From: Bacillota bacterium
GTDB lineage: Bacteria; Bacillota; Clostridia; Lachnospirales; Lachnospiraceae
Reading direction: 5' to 3'
Length of the DNA: 64,000 nt
Assembly (NCBI GenBank): GCA_023387655.1
Contig: JAEWHR010000152.1
Span: forward strand, 17,019-81,018
The number at the start of each line of letters is the position of its first letter. Within the stretch, counting starts at the first letter, position 1. The notes beneath the pieces were generated by a model. The model saw only the letters and a program-made list of their open reading frames with translations. It made no database searches and was not told the DNA's origin. Made by a program: the position numbers and the translations under genes. Below, one piece after another: positions 53,077-62,525 of the stretch.

Positions 53077-54891
53077 CTAATCCTCATCTAACTTCAGTAC
53101 GCTCATGAAGGCTTTTTGTGGAATCTCCACGTTACCAACTTGACGCATACGTTTCTTACCTTCCTTCTGCTTTTCAAGGAGTTTCTTCTTACGAGAGATA
53201 TCACCACCATAACATTTTGCAAGTACGTCTTTACGCATTGCTCTAACTGTTTCACGTGCTATGATTTTACTTCCAATCGCTGCTTGTATTGGTATCTCAA
53301 ATAACTGTCTAGGAATTTCATCCTTTAGCTTTTCACACATTCTTCTACCACGTTCATAAGCAGATTCTCCGTGTACAATAAAGGAAAGCGCATCGACTTC
53401 TTCTTTATTAATAAGAATATCCAACTTCACCAATTCACTTGGTACATAGCCCTTCATCTCATAGTCAAAGGAAGCATAGCCTTTGGATCTGGATTTTAAT
53501 GCATCGAAGAAATCATATATAATTTCGTTTAATGGTAGTTCATAACGAAGCAATGCTCTTGTGGATTCCATATATTCCATACCGTGATAAATACCACGAC
53601 GTTCCTGACAAAGAGTCATAATCGCTCCCACATATTCTGTAGTAACCATAATCTCTGCCTTAACCATAGGTTCTTCCATATGCTCAATCTCTGATGGATC
53701 TGGTAAATTAGATGGATTTGTAATCTCTAACATCTCGCCATTGGTTTTATACACTTTATAGATAACACTTGGTGCGGTTGTTACAAGGTCTAAGTTATAC
53801 TCTCTTTCTAATCGTTCCTGTATAATCTCAAGATGAAGAAGACCAAGGAAACCACAACGGAACCCAAAACCAAGCGCAATTGAGGTTTCTGGTTCAAATT
53901 GAAGAGAAGCATCGTTTAGCTGTAGTTTTTCTAATGCATCACGAAGGTCTTGATACTTCGCACCATCGGCTGGATACATACCACAGTATACCATCGGATT
54001 TACTTTCTTATATCCTGGTAGTGGAGTTTTGCATGGATTTTCTGCATCAATAACAGTATCACCTACACGAGTGTCCTTTACATTCTTTAAGCTTGCAGTA
54101 ATATACCCTACCATACCTGCGGATAATTCTTCCGCTGGGATAAACTGTCCAGGTCCAAAAATACCAAGTTCAACAACATCTGCAGTTGCACCCGTTGCCA
54201 TCATCTTGATTGTTGTTCCTTTCTTAACAGTACCCTCCATAACTCTACAAAAAATAATAACTCCTTTATAGGAATCGTAAATAGAGTCAAAGATAAGCGC
54301 TTGTAGTGGTGCATTCTTATCTCCTTTTGGAGCTGGTATCTTCGCTACAATCTGTTCTAATACTTCTTCAATATTAATACCATTTTTAGCAGAAATCCGT
54401 GGTGCATCCTGTGCTTCGATTCCGATGACATCCTCAATCTCAGCAATTACACGTTCTGGATCTGCACTTGGTAAGTCTATTTTATTAATGACTGGAAAAA
54501 CATCTAGATTATGATCAAGTGCCAAATAAACATTTGCTAATGTCTGGGCTTCTATTCCTTGTGCAGCATCTACGACTAAAATAGCACCTTCACACGCAGC
54601 AAGGCTTCTAGAAACTTCATAGTTAAAGTCAACGTGTCCAGGTGTATCAATTAAATTAAAGATATACTCTTCTCCGTCCTTTGCCTTATATACTGTACGT
54701 ACAGTCTGTGCTTTAATTGTTATACCACGTTCTCTCTCAAGTTCCATATTGTCTAGAACCTGTGATTGCATCTCTCTGCTCGTAAGTAAACCAGTCTTTT
54801 CAATAATACGATCTGCAAGAGTAGATTTACCATGATCTATATGAGCAATAATACAAAAATTTCTGATTTTCTTCTGGTCAATACCTGACAT
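53077..54891 (-). CDS. lepA: Elongation factor 4 (LepA)
   Basis: The 604-residue GTPase can back-translocate ribosomes. The G domain shows [34 protein letters not shown] and [10 protein letters not shown]; the C-terminus ends with [36 protein letters not shown], the LepA-specific domain. The frame opens at GTG 54915, but AGGAGG lies six bases before the ATG at 54891, which is the family start [25 protein letters not shown]. Confidence 0.98.
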   Translation of the reverse strand: MSGIDQKKIRNFCIIAHIDHGKSTLADRIIEKTGLLTSREMQSQVLDNMELERERGITIKAQTVRTVYKAKDGEEYIFNLIDTPGHVDFNYEVSRSLAACEGAILVVDAAQGIEAQTLANVYLALDHNLDVFPVINKIDLPSADPERVIAEIEDVIGIEAQDAPRISAKNGINIEEVLEQIVAKIPAPKGDKNAPLQALIFDSIYDSYKGVIIFCRVMEGTVKKGTTIKMMATGATADVVELGIFGPGQFIPAEELSAGMVGYITASLKNVKDTRVGDTVIDAENPCKTPLPGYKKVNPMVYCGMYPADGAKYQDLRDALEKLQLNDASLQFEPETSIALGFGFRCGFLGLLHLEIIQERLEREYNLDLVTTAPSVIYKVYKTNGEMLEITNPSNLPDPSEIEHMEEPMVKAEIMVTTEYVGAIMTLCQERRGIYHGMEYMESTRALLRYELPLNEIIYDFFDALKSRSKGYASFDYEMKGYVPSELVKLDILINKEEVDALSFIVHGESAYERGRRMCEKLKDEIPRQLFEIPIQAAIGSKIIARETVRAMRKDVLAKCYGGDISRKKKLLEKQKEGKKRMRQVGNVEIPQKAFMSVLKLDED

Positions 54892-55525
54892 GTTATTCCT
54901 CCTGGGATTTATCACTTACAACTCTTATATGATATTCATTACCTTGAGGCAATGAATATTAACTACACACAGTAAGTATTCTTTCAAAGCACGCATAAAA
55001 ATCCTCATGCTAATTGTCTATCCATAGTGACACAAATCATTGCACGGGGATTTACTCCTGGTGATTCACATATTTACTGTAAGCAAATCTCTACATAATG
55101 ATGTATTATACCATACCGAAAGTTTGATGACAAGGAGATACTATTCAGAACATTTGACAGGAGATACTATTCGGAACATTGATATACATTATGTACTAGA
55201 ATATATTGTTTCATAAGAATTAAAGAAATATGATATAAAATATACTTGGAATAGAAAAATGGAACAAAAAAATGCTTGGAAAGCCATTCCCTATAATGAC
55301 TTTCCAAACAAGAATTCGTGTCTCTTCCTATATAATAGTGTAACATCAAGCTCTATTCCTAACTAATTTTAGCTTTAGTAGTTTTTTAGTTACTAAGCTT
55401 TTATTCCCTTATAGATTTGTAAGTAATTTTCTAAGTATTTATTCGTTTTATAGATTAGTAAGTAATTTTCTAAGTATTTATTCGTTTTACAGATTTGTAA
55501 GTAATTTTCTAAGTATTTATTTGCT
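54892..55525. other. Gene-free region between lepA and spoIIP
   Basis: This 634-base stretch holds no supported gene. A 26-base period direct repeat (AGGAGATACTATTC at 55133 and 55159, each followed by RGAACAT) lies near its middle, then the spoIIP-gpr terminator and the 39-base tandem array listed separately. A 60-codon open frame at 55167-55349 was rejected for lack of a ribosome site. The lepA promoter must be here, but I could not place it with confidence. Confidence 0.5.
55266..55307 (-). terminator. Terminator downstream of gpr-spoIIP
   Basis: TTGGAAAG (55276-55283) pairs with CTTTCCAA (55300-55307), and a seven-T run follows on the minus strand. Confidence 0.75.
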
Positions 55526-55545
55526 TTACGGATTTGTAAGTAATT
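55411..55545. repeat. 39-bp tandem repeat at the end of spoIIP
   Basis: The unit AYAGATTWGTAAGTAATTTTCTAAGTATTTATTYGYTTT starts at 55411, 55450 and 55489, with a partial fourth copy at 55528, a constant period of 39 bases. The last partial copy overlaps the final codons of spoIIP, so the array appears to have grown from the 3' end of the gene outwards. 39 is divisible by three. Confidence 0.8.
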
Positions 55546-57010
55546 GATTTAATATGTCTGATAAAGGTTCCATAGCATTATAAGCTTCTTGTACAGTATT
55601 GTTAACGGTACCACACTCTATCAATAGATACCTTTTTGCAAGATGCTGATTATAACGATAGTTCTTCAAAAAGTTTCTATGAATAAAGCCTGGATAGAGA
55701 TTGCGTCCAACCAAAGCTGCTTGCAAACTAAAAGCTAGATTATCTTTTAAATTTGGATTATCAAGTCTATCAATTGGTCCGTTATTGTCTCTACATAAAC
55801 CATTAAAGAACATAATTTTACAGGCATCTTTCCCATTTACTGTTGCTACCCGCTTAGGGCCATCATCTCTATGTAAATCAATTACAACTTCAATACTAGG
55901 ATTCTCTGCTAGAATTTTCTCAATATAAGGTCTTGCTGTACTATAAGCATACTTTCGATTATCTTCACCGTTTGCTTTTCTATCATATGCAGTCTTATCA
56001 TGATAAACAACATAGCCCATTTTTTCTAATAATTCTGTAAGGTAGTTGCCTACTCCAACAACGGTATCCGCCTGAACTCCTGATTTACTATCAATATAGG
56101 TTTCAGATGCATGGGTATGGTAAATTAATATTTGAGGGGCATCTGTTCTCTTTTTTATAGTCATATTCTTCTTTAATAGTTCATTCACATTAAATAATGA
56201 TTTTGTCACAGTTGTCGAAGAATCCACAATATAAAAAGTATTGATTAAATAATTAACATCACTTAGTTGTTCAAGAGAATAATTGCTTTGTATTAAATTA
56301 CTCACTGATATAGCAGGTTCATTAAACCCTACAGACGTTTGGTTCTTAACCTGACTTGAATTATAATCAGGTAGCATAGACACCTTACCTTTGGTGTATT
56401 CAATTACTAACTTTTCCTCTGAAGCTTTATCTTCCTGTCCAAAGAGATCACTTTCTTCAGAACTACTACCTTCATTTAAACTATCACCATTATCTGAAAT
56501 ATCACTACTAGAATAGTTGCTATTTTCCTCTTTTGCTAGTTCTTCAAGACTACTCTCTTCACTACCTGATGTATTTTCAGACCACGCTTCCTCCTCCATT
56601 GTAGTATCTCTATAATCCTCGTCCACATTCTCTTTGTATTCTGCTAGATTGACATATTCAAGCGTGTCTTCATAGTTTATATCCTCTTCTTCATGCTGTT
56701 CATGAATTATTAGTTTTCCTTGATGAGAGGCATAATAATTAATCGAAAAGTCTTCTACGACTGTATGTAACAAAGTAGAATCGGATACCTCTTCACGCTT
56801 TACATAACGAAATAACTCATTACAAGAGGAGGTAGCATTTAGATAAAGTGATTCTACAAAGTCGATTCCTGCCTTTTTTGCTACACTGGTCATCTGTTCC
56901 GAGGCAAACACAACGATGCCCCGGAATACAATAAAACTTGCAACAATAATACAGCATGTTAGTATAATGCGATAAACGATGAGCTCATATCTCCTAAAGC
57001 GATGCCTCAT
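55526..57010 (-). CDS. spoIIP: Stage II sporulation protein P
   Basis: The 494-residue membrane-anchored amidase/endopeptidase works with SpoIID in engulfment. One N-terminal helix (12-38) leads to an acidic, Ser/Glu-rich extracytoplasmic spacer (about 105-200, unusually long), then the SpoIIP domain with APQILIYHTHASETYIDS (zinc ligands His, Glu; about 293-307), VVIDLHRDDGPKR and LLIECGTVNNTVQEAYNA. It lies seven bases after gpr, the same pair as in Bacillus. A tandem repeat begins in its last codons. Confidence 0.95.
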   Translation of the reverse strand: MRHRFRRYELIVYRIILTCCIIVASFIVFRGIVVFASEQMTSVAKKAGIDFVESLYLNATSSCNELFRYVKREEVSDSTLLHTVVEDFSINYYASHQGKLIIHEQHEEEDINYEDTLEYVNLAEYKENVDEDYRDTTMEEEAWSENTSGSEESSLEELAKEENSNYSSSDISDNGDSLNEGSSSEESDLFGQEDKASEEKLVIEYTKGKVSMLPDYNSSQVKNQTSVGFNEPAISVSNLIQSNYSLEQLSDVNYLINTFYIVDSSTTVTKSLFNVNELLKKNMTIKKRTDAPQILIYHTHASETYIDSKSGVQADTVVGVGNYLTELLEKMGYVVYHDKTAYDRKANGEDNRKYAYSTARPYIEKILAENPSIEVVIDLHRDDGPKRVATVNGKDACKIMFFNGLCRDNNGPIDRLDNPNLKDNLAFSLQAALVGRNLYPGFIHRNFLKNYRYNQHLAKRYLLIECGTVNNTVQEAYNAMEPLSDILNQLLTNP

Positions 57011-57016
57011 GCTTAC

Positions 57017-57940
57017 TTAGCTCCTTCCGCAAAAACACGAATTGATTGCCTCAGATATCGTAAAGCTGATGCATTTCATGGATTCGTCAATATTTTTCGG
57101 TGTTACAAACATATTATGAAAAGATTCTTGATTCGTTACTTCTGAAAAGAAACTTTGAACCTCATTTTGTGAAAATCCCTGACTATTTAACATATTTTCC
57201 ATGGAATCTCGTATTATCGTTGCTGCGTCAACCACAGTAGGTACCCCGAGCGCAACTACCTTTACGCCAAGGCTATCTTCATTTAGCGCCATACGATTAT
57301 TCCCTATTCCTGCTCCTGGACTGATTCCAGTATCACTAATTTGAATTGTTGTATTTACTCGATGAACACTACGAGAAGCCAATGCATCGATTGCAAGTAC
57401 TACAGAAGGCTTGGTCTCTTTCATGATACCACGAATGATTTCCACCGCTTCCATCCCCGTTTGCGCCATTACGCCTGGGGCTAATGCACTGACACAAGTT
57501 AATTTATTTCTTTTTTGAAAATCTTCCCCATATTCCTTAATCAAATGTCTGGTGATAAACAAATTATCTACAACCCATGGTCCTAGAGCATCTGGAGTAA
57601 CCTCACGATTCCCTAATCCCACTATCATTACACCATTATCTCCATCTTCACCTATCAACTTTTTGATGTACTTTCCGATTTCATCACTTATTGAGCTATG
57701 ATATTCATCGTCTTTTTCAGAAAGTTTTTGTGCCTCTATGGTAATATAGGTTCCCATCGGCTTTCTCATAGCCTTAGCACCTTGTTCATCCTTAATGACA
57801 ACCGTAGTTATTTTCATATCTTTCTCTTTTATATAATTTTCTTCTAACACGACTCCTTTGATTTCGACATCATCGTCTTCAAAGCTTTCTCTAACTTCTA
57901 ACGCTAAGTCTGTCCGAATATCTTCATAACCTTTCTTCAT
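57017..57940 (-). CDS. gpr: Spore germination protease GPR
   Basis: The 307-residue protease degrades small acid-soluble proteins when spores germinate. The start YEDIRTDLALEVRESF contains the self-cleavage site that resembles the SASP site, so a zymogen is expected. Typical are MIVGLGNREVTPDALGPWVVD, SALAPGVMAQTGMEAVEIIRGI and VLAIDALASRSVHRVNTTIQISDTGI. It is divergent from rpsT and just upstream of spoIIP. A sigma-G promoter is expected but I could not pick one out with confidence. Confidence 0.96.
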   Translation of the reverse strand: MKKGYEDIRTDLALEVRESFEDDDVEIKGVVLEENYIKEKDMKITTVVIKDEQGAKAMRKPMGTYITIEAQKLSEKDDEYHSSISDEIGKYIKKLIGEDGDNGVMIVGLGNREVTPDALGPWVVDNLFITRHLIKEYGEDFQKRNKLTCVSALAPGVMAQTGMEAVEIIRGIMKETKPSVVLAIDALASRSVHRVNTTIQISDTGISPGAGIGNNRMALNEDSLGVKVVALGVPTVVDAATIIRDSMENMLNSQGFSQNEVQSFFSEVTNQESFHNMFVTPKNIDESMKCISFTISEAINSCFCGRS

Positions 57941-58051
57941 TCTTATTCTCCTTCTATCCTATGCAAATTTTCAATGATTCATGACCGTATTTTACTCACA
58001 GTTTACGCGTCAACTAGTTTTATTCTTTTACATTTTAGGATAAATTATGTA

Positions 58052-58080
58052 TTGACAGATGAAATGTTTTATACTATGAT
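58052..58080 (+). promoter_or_regulatory. rpsT promoter
   Basis: TTGACA (58052-58057), a 17-base spacer and TATGAT (58075-58080) make a strong sigma-A promoter about 90 bases upstream of the start codon. Confidence 0.8.
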
Positions 58081-58173
58081 ATAACAGTATGTTCACTACA
58101 GAGCGTCCGTGTCCGGATCTATAGCGAACTTTCATGCGCATATTATAAAGAACGTTATTTGGAGGTGTACAGA

Positions 58174-58437
58174 TTGGCTAATATTAAGTCTGCTAAGAAA
58201 AGAATTAAAGTTATTGAGACAAAAACATTAAGAAATAAGGCAATCAAGTCTAAAGTTAAGACTTTAGTAAAGAAGGTTGAAGTTGCTGTGGCTGCCAGCG
58301 ATAAAGATCTTGCTACTAAGAGCTTAAAAGATGCTGTTGTTGCTATCGACAAAGCTGCTTCTAAGGGTGTTTACCACAAGAAAACAGCTGCTAGAAAAGT
58401 TGGTAGATTAGCAAAAGCTGTTAATTCTATTGCTTAA
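58174..58437 (+). CDS. rpsT: Ribosomal protein S20, TTG start
   Basis: The 87-residue small-subunit protein begins (M)ANIKSAKKRIKVIETKTLRNKA and ends AARKVGRLAKAVNSIA, typical S20. The start codon is TTG at 58174 with GGAGGTG six bases upstream; another TTG in frame at 58159 overlaps the ribosome site and is rejected. E. coli rpsT also has a UUG start, used in autoregulation; the same may hold here. The leader of about 85 bases contains the imperfect stem GTTCACTACAGA / TCTATAGCGAAC. A strong terminator follows. Confidence 0.95.
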   Translation: MANIKSAKKRIKVIETKTLRNKAIKSKVKTLVKKVEVAVAASDKDLATKSLKDAVVAIDKAASKGVYHKKTAARKVGRLAKAVNSIA

Positions 58438-58455
58438 TTTTTAAGTATATAATAT

Positions 58456-58482
58456 GAGAGTGCTTCTGCACTCTCTTTTTTT
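58456..58482 (+). terminator. rpsT terminator
   Basis: GAGAGTGC, TTCT loop, GCACTCTC and seven T residues. The following 330 bases up to the GntR promoter hold no gene, only AT-rich direct repeats (CTTATCAATTTTTTCTTT twice, near 58550 and 58593; TATCGTGTTCTATTTA twice). Confidence 0.92.
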
Positions 58483-58797
58483 GTTTCTATTTATTTCATA
58501 ACTTATCTATTTCCCTTTATCGTGTTCTATTTATTTAGGTTTATTTAGGTGCTTATCAATTTTTTCTTTTTCCTATTCTATTTATTTAGATTCTTATCAA
58601 TTTTTTCTTTATCGTGTTCTATTTAGATAAGAACTTCTTTAATTCACCATCAACCATTAGTCATCATTCAATAAATCAACTGCTTCCATATCAATACAAA
58701 TAGAATATAAATTCGAATTTACTATGATATTGCTACTCTTATAAAAAACTTATTCCTACTTTAATTGTTAACATTATTTTAAATCTTATTAACTTTT

Positions 58798-58836
58798 ACT
58801 GTACCACTTGTATTAGTACAGTTAATATGCTATACT
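58798..58836 (+). promoter_or_regulatory. Promoter and operator-like palindrome of the GntR-ABC operon
   Basis: TTGTAT (58808-58813), 17 bases, TATACT (58831-58836) form the promoter. The perfect inverted repeat ACTGTAC-N11-GTACAGT (58798-58804, 58816-58822) overlaps the -35 and spacer, an ideal place for the encoded GntR/YtrA-type repressor to act. Confidence 0.6.
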
Positions 58837-58957
58837 CATGGAAGTCCTTTCCTTTTCGGTATACATAAGGTAACAATACTCATTCACTTGATTACTGTGA
58901 ACATATGGGTTTTCTTTACTTTAGGAAAGACGAATATAAATAGAAAGGAGTCCTATT

Positions 58958-59320
58958 ATGTTTCAAGTAAATCTTACCTCTAAAGTTCCTATTTATGAAC
59001 AGCTTTCTCGAAAAATCATGGAACTTATGATGAAAGGTGTTTTGCATGAAAATGACCAATTACCAAGCGTAAGAGCTTTAGCGAAAGATCTTGGTATCAA
59101 TCCAAATACGGTACAAAAAGCATATCAGGAACTAGAGCGTAATGGTATTATCTATTCTGTAGCAGGACGCGGAAATTTTATTGCTCCATTAAAAAATACT
59201 TTACTAAAAGAAAAAGCAATGAAGAGTTTTGATGAGGCGGTGCTTGATGCACTTTCCCAAGGCTTCATGAAAGATGAACTAATAAATAGAATTGAGGTGA
59301 TCGCAAATGATCGAATTTAA
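58958..59320 (+). CDS. GntR-family (YtrA-type) repressor
   Basis: The 120-residue repressor has a winged-helix domain (VPIYEQLSRKIMELMMKGVLHENDQLPSVRALAKDLGINPNTVQKAYQELERNGIIYSVAGRGNFI) and a short C-terminal dimerisation helix pair, the size of the YtrA subfamily that controls ABC export genes. AAAGGAG precedes the ATG. Its end overlaps the ATPase start by 14 bases. The 115-base leader contains TCCTTTCC near 58845, complementary to the ribosome site, which could fold to mask it. Confidence 0.92.
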   Translation: MFQVNLTSKVPIYEQLSRKIMELMMKGVLHENDQLPSVRALAKDLGINPNTVQKAYQELERNGIIYSVAGRGNFIAPLKNTLLKEKAMKSFDEAVLDALSQGFMKDELINRIEVIANDRI

Positions 59321-60206
59321 AAATGTGACAAAACGCTTTGGCAAAGATATATCCCTTAACCAGATTAATTTATCCATTGAGGAAGGTACTGCGTTTGGGC
59401 TATTAGGATCAAATGGTGCTGGTAAATCTACACTATTGCGTTTACTATGTGGTATTTATAAGGCAGAGGAAGGAGAAGTTCTTATAGATGAAACATCTGT
59501 CTATGATAACATACTAGTTAAATCAGATATCTTCTTTATCAATGATGAAACGGTACAATTTCAAAACTTGACTGTTAGAGAGCTTAAAAAACATTATATG
59601 ATTTATTACAGAAATTTCAGCGAAGAAGTATTTGATCGCTTGATGGAGGTTACAAAACTGCCATACGATAAAAAGATGTCTACTTTCTCAAAAGGTATGA
59701 AACGACAAGCAGTTTTTATTATAGGGCTTTCTTGTAGAACGAAATATCTATTGTTAGATGAAGCGTTCGATGGGCTAGACCCAGCCATGAGAATTATAGT
59801 AAAACGTATCTTAGTAGATGAAATGCTAGATCGTAAACTTACATTAATACTCTCTTCTCATAACTTAAAAGAGGTGAATGATATATGTGATCATGTAGCT
59901 CTTCTTCATGAAGGTAAACTTCTATTCTGTAAAGATTTACAAAGTGTATATGATGGATTTCATAAGATTCAGGTAGCATTTTCTAGAGATTACTCTGCAG
60001 AGGATTTTGAAGGACTATCTATCATTCAATCTGAAAAAATCGGAAGTGTGATAACCATGGGGGTACGTGGGGATGTGGACGAAATCAAATCATATTTATC
60101 TCACTTTCATCCAATCCTTCTCGAGGAAATTCCTCTTACACTAGAAGAAATATTTATCTATGAAATGGAGGCAAACGGATATGACGCAAACAGCATCGAT
60201 CACTAA
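59307..60206 (+). CDS. ABC transporter ATPase (YtrB-like)
   Basis: The 299-residue ATPase has Walker A LLGSNGAGKSTLLRLL, signature STFSKGMKRQ (a degenerate form of LSGGQ), Walker B KYLLLDEAFDGLDP and the switch His in LILSSHNLKE. About 85 C-terminal residues follow the core. It partners the large permease encoded next, which it overlaps by 26 bases, and is under the GntR regulator. Such units commonly export peptides or respond to cell-envelope stress; the substrate here is unknown. Confidence 0.93.
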   Translation: MIEFKNVTKRFGKDISLNQINLSIEEGTAFGLLGSNGAGKSTLLRLLCGIYKAEEGEVLIDETSVYDNILVKSDIFFINDETVQFQNLTVRELKKHYMIYYRNFSEEVFDRLMEVTKLPYDKKMSTFSKGMKRQAVFIIGLSCRTKYLLLDEAFDGLDPAMRIIVKRILVDEMLDRKLTLILSSHNLKEVNDICDHVALLHEGKLLFCKDLQSVYDGFHKIQVAFSRDYSAEDFEGLSIIQSEKIGSVITMGVRGDVDEIKSYLSHFHPILLEEIPLTLEEIFIYEMEANGYDANSIDH

Positions 60207-62253
60207 CTTTTTTGGCGTTAGTGTAAAAGAAAAATTAAAAAATAAACGGTTTTGGACTATACTTGTTATTGCTAATCTTCTTTCCGGTCCATTGGCAATT
60301 TTAAATTATTACTATTTTGATTTAAGTAGTACGATATGGATTGCTATCTTAGCATCCCTCATTATAGGTGTCTTAGCTATCGTAGTACCACTTAATTCTT
60401 TTGATTACCTTTATCAAAAGAACAAAATAGACGATGTTTTAAAACTTCCACTTACTAGAAAACAGTTGTTTTTTAGTGACTACCTTAGTGGTTTAATCCT
60501 CTATATCGTTCCGATTATAGGACAGTTCGTACTTAGTATGATTTTACTTTCATTACGAGCAACTAAATTTATCAATAGTTTTTTTAAATATGATGTTACA
60601 ATGAATGAATCATTCTTTCGTTTCCTACGCATGGCCTTTTTTGCTTATCTTTTTATTATCATAGTGCTAATGTTTTTATACACGCTTACTGTGCTTGTAA
60701 TAAGTTGTGTTGGAAATACGTTTGAAGCGATAACTGCCAGTCTTTATATCAATTTATTAATACCTGGCGTAATCTACTCGGTAGGTTATCTTTTATTAAA
60801 TAGCCTATTTGGAATTAGCTCTCAATCATTGTTTGAACTATTGATTTATTTTACTAGTCCAGGCGGTCTTCTAACCTTTTTGTCTACCCATCTTGATAGT
60901 TCACTTTATCAAGCTACTGGAATTTGGACTTTATTTCTATCAATTATAGTGATATTAGGTATACTCTGGCTTTCTTATCGTAATTTTGTACGTAGAAAAG
61001 CAGAAAGTGTGGGTACCGGGTTTGTTAGTCGCATCTTCTACTACTTTGTCATGACATCGCTAACATTATTATTGGCTGCTTTCTTATACCAGTTAGAAGT
61101 CAACTTTATAACAAGCGTATCCATATTAGCATTTATATTCTTAACATTTGAAGTAATTACAAACCGAGGGTTTCAAAAATTCTATCAATCTATACTTCGA
61201 TTTGCAATAATATCAGCAATAGCAGGTTGCAGTATTATTCTTATTGATAAAACGGAAGGATTCGGTTTGGTTTATCGAACCACTGACATCGCAAATGTAA
61301 AATCCGTTACAATACGCTATAGCGGAATTTATGATTCAGATACTTATGCTTATGATAGTTCTGTTACATTAAAAAATCCAGAAAATATCAAAGCCGTACT
61401 TGAATTTCACCAAAGAGTGCTCGACGATTATAAGGAAAGCCAAAAATCAACTAAAAATCCAAATTTGATAAATGTCAACCAATCAACTAGCAATCGTAAC
61501 TATATCGATACTGCAGTGACTACGCCAGAAGAATATTACTATGTTTCTCTACCAACCTATGATATTGAGATAAGTTTTGATGTAAAGTACGGAATTGATT
61601 ACAAAAGATCATATAATGCAACATTTGATCAAAGAATGTTGCTGGCATCTATCGATCTAACGGATGAATTTATTGATCAATTGGTAGCACAATATTATAA
61701 TAGGAACTCAGTAAATATTTCGGATGTATTTTATTTTTCCGATATAAATTACCCTATGACAAAAGAAAAAATTAAGGAATTATACAATTGCCTGGCTAGG
61801 GATATGAAGAACTTAACCGAGGAGGAATATTTAACACCAGCGAAACAAACCCGCTATAAGATTGAAGATATTCCAATACTAGAAAGTTATACCGAAACAC
61901 TCGCTTTCTTAGAAAATAATTATGTACAGACGAATACTTTTACAACAGAAATGATCTTCAATCGAACCAAACAGGAAGGTGGCCTTGGTATTGCAGCACC
62001 AAGCAAAGTTATGAATGATAATAATTCATATAGTTATGGACATTTTTCTTATTTAGCGACGACACCATTAAGATATGCCAGTTCAGATCAAATGGAGACT
62101 TTTAAAGAGGATATCATAACCTTATTAGAGCATGCACAATATCAATATGTAACAACTACACCTTGTTATCGTATTTTAATTGGTAGATGGTATTTTGTAA
62201 TTCCACCTGAGTATTCTGATATAGCAGCACAACTATATAATAATTTACAATAG
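60181..62253 (+). CDS. ABC transporter permease with large C-terminal extracytoplasmic domain
   Basis: A protein of about 690 residues with six to eight N-terminal helices to about residue 340, then a helix at about 345-360 and a soluble region of about 330 residues (from TEGFGLVYRTTDIANVKSVTIRYSGIYD) likely outside the cell. I recall similar C-terminal regions as DUF6449 but cannot check. The start at 60181 has GGAGG nine bases upstream; the in-frame ATG at 60160 does not. It works with the ATPase; the substrate is unknown. Confidence 0.85.
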   Translation: MTQTASITNFFGVSVKEKLKNKRFWTILVIANLLSGPLAILNYYYFDLSSTIWIAILASLIIGVLAIVVPLNSFDYLYQKNKIDDVLKLPLTRKQLFFSDYLSGLILYIVPIIGQFVLSMILLSLRATKFINSFFKYDVTMNESFFRFLRMAFFAYLFIIIVLMFLYTLTVLVISCVGNTFEAITASLYINLLIPGVIYSVGYLLLNSLFGISSQSLFELLIYFTSPGGLLTFLSTHLDSSLYQATGIWTLFLSIIVILGILWLSYRNFVRRKAESVGTGFVSRIFYYFVMTSLTLLLAAFLYQLEVNFITSVSILAFIFLTFEVITNRGFQKFYQSILRFAIISAIAGCSIILIDKTEGFGLVYRTTDIANVKSVTIRYSGIYDSDTYAYDSSVTLKNPENIKAVLEFHQRVLDDYKESQKSTKNPNLINVNQSTSNRNYIDTAVTTPEEYYYVSLPTYDIEISFDVKYGIDYKRSYNATFDQRMLLASIDLTDEFIDQLVAQYYNRNSVNISDVFYFSDINYPMTKEKIKELYNCLARDMKNLTEEEYLTPAKQTRYKIEDIPILESYTETLAFLENNYVQTNTFTTEMIFNRTKQEGGLGIAAPSKVMNDNNSYSYGHFSYLATTPLRYASSDQMETFKEDIITLLEHAQYQYVTTTPCYRILIGRWYFVIPPEYSDIAAQLYNNLQ

Positions 62254-62299
62254 ATTAAACCAGTGTGATTTTATTATATGTGATATTAACATTTTGACT

Positions 62300-62348
62300 A
62301 AGAGCATTGTAACTACATTTCACTTCGAGTGTAGTAAACAATGCTCTT
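62300..62348 (+). other. Long stem-loop downstream of the ABC permease
   Basis: AAGAGCATTGT (62300-62310) and ACAATGCTCTT (62338-62348) pair perfectly, with an inner CTACA/TGTAG stem. No T-run follows on either strand, so it is either a weak terminator or an RNA-stabilising element. Otherwise the 270-base gap holds no gene. Confidence 0.55.
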
Positions 62349-62525
62349 ATACTTCGTTTATTTATAAGGTTTTTTTCTATTCCTATTCTATAAACTTCTA
62401 TCGATATTTTGCTTTCTTTTGATATACTATTAACTTTCTATTGCCACATTTTTATTTTAATTGATCGCAGCCTCAAAACACGTCTCGCTCTTATAAAGAA
62501 ACTAATATGAATATCAGCTATCATA

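Noticed and set aside
55167..55349. 60-codon open frame downstream of spoIIP
   Set aside because: No ribosome site, low-complexity AT-rich composition, and it contains the hairpin and T-run of the spoIIP terminator.
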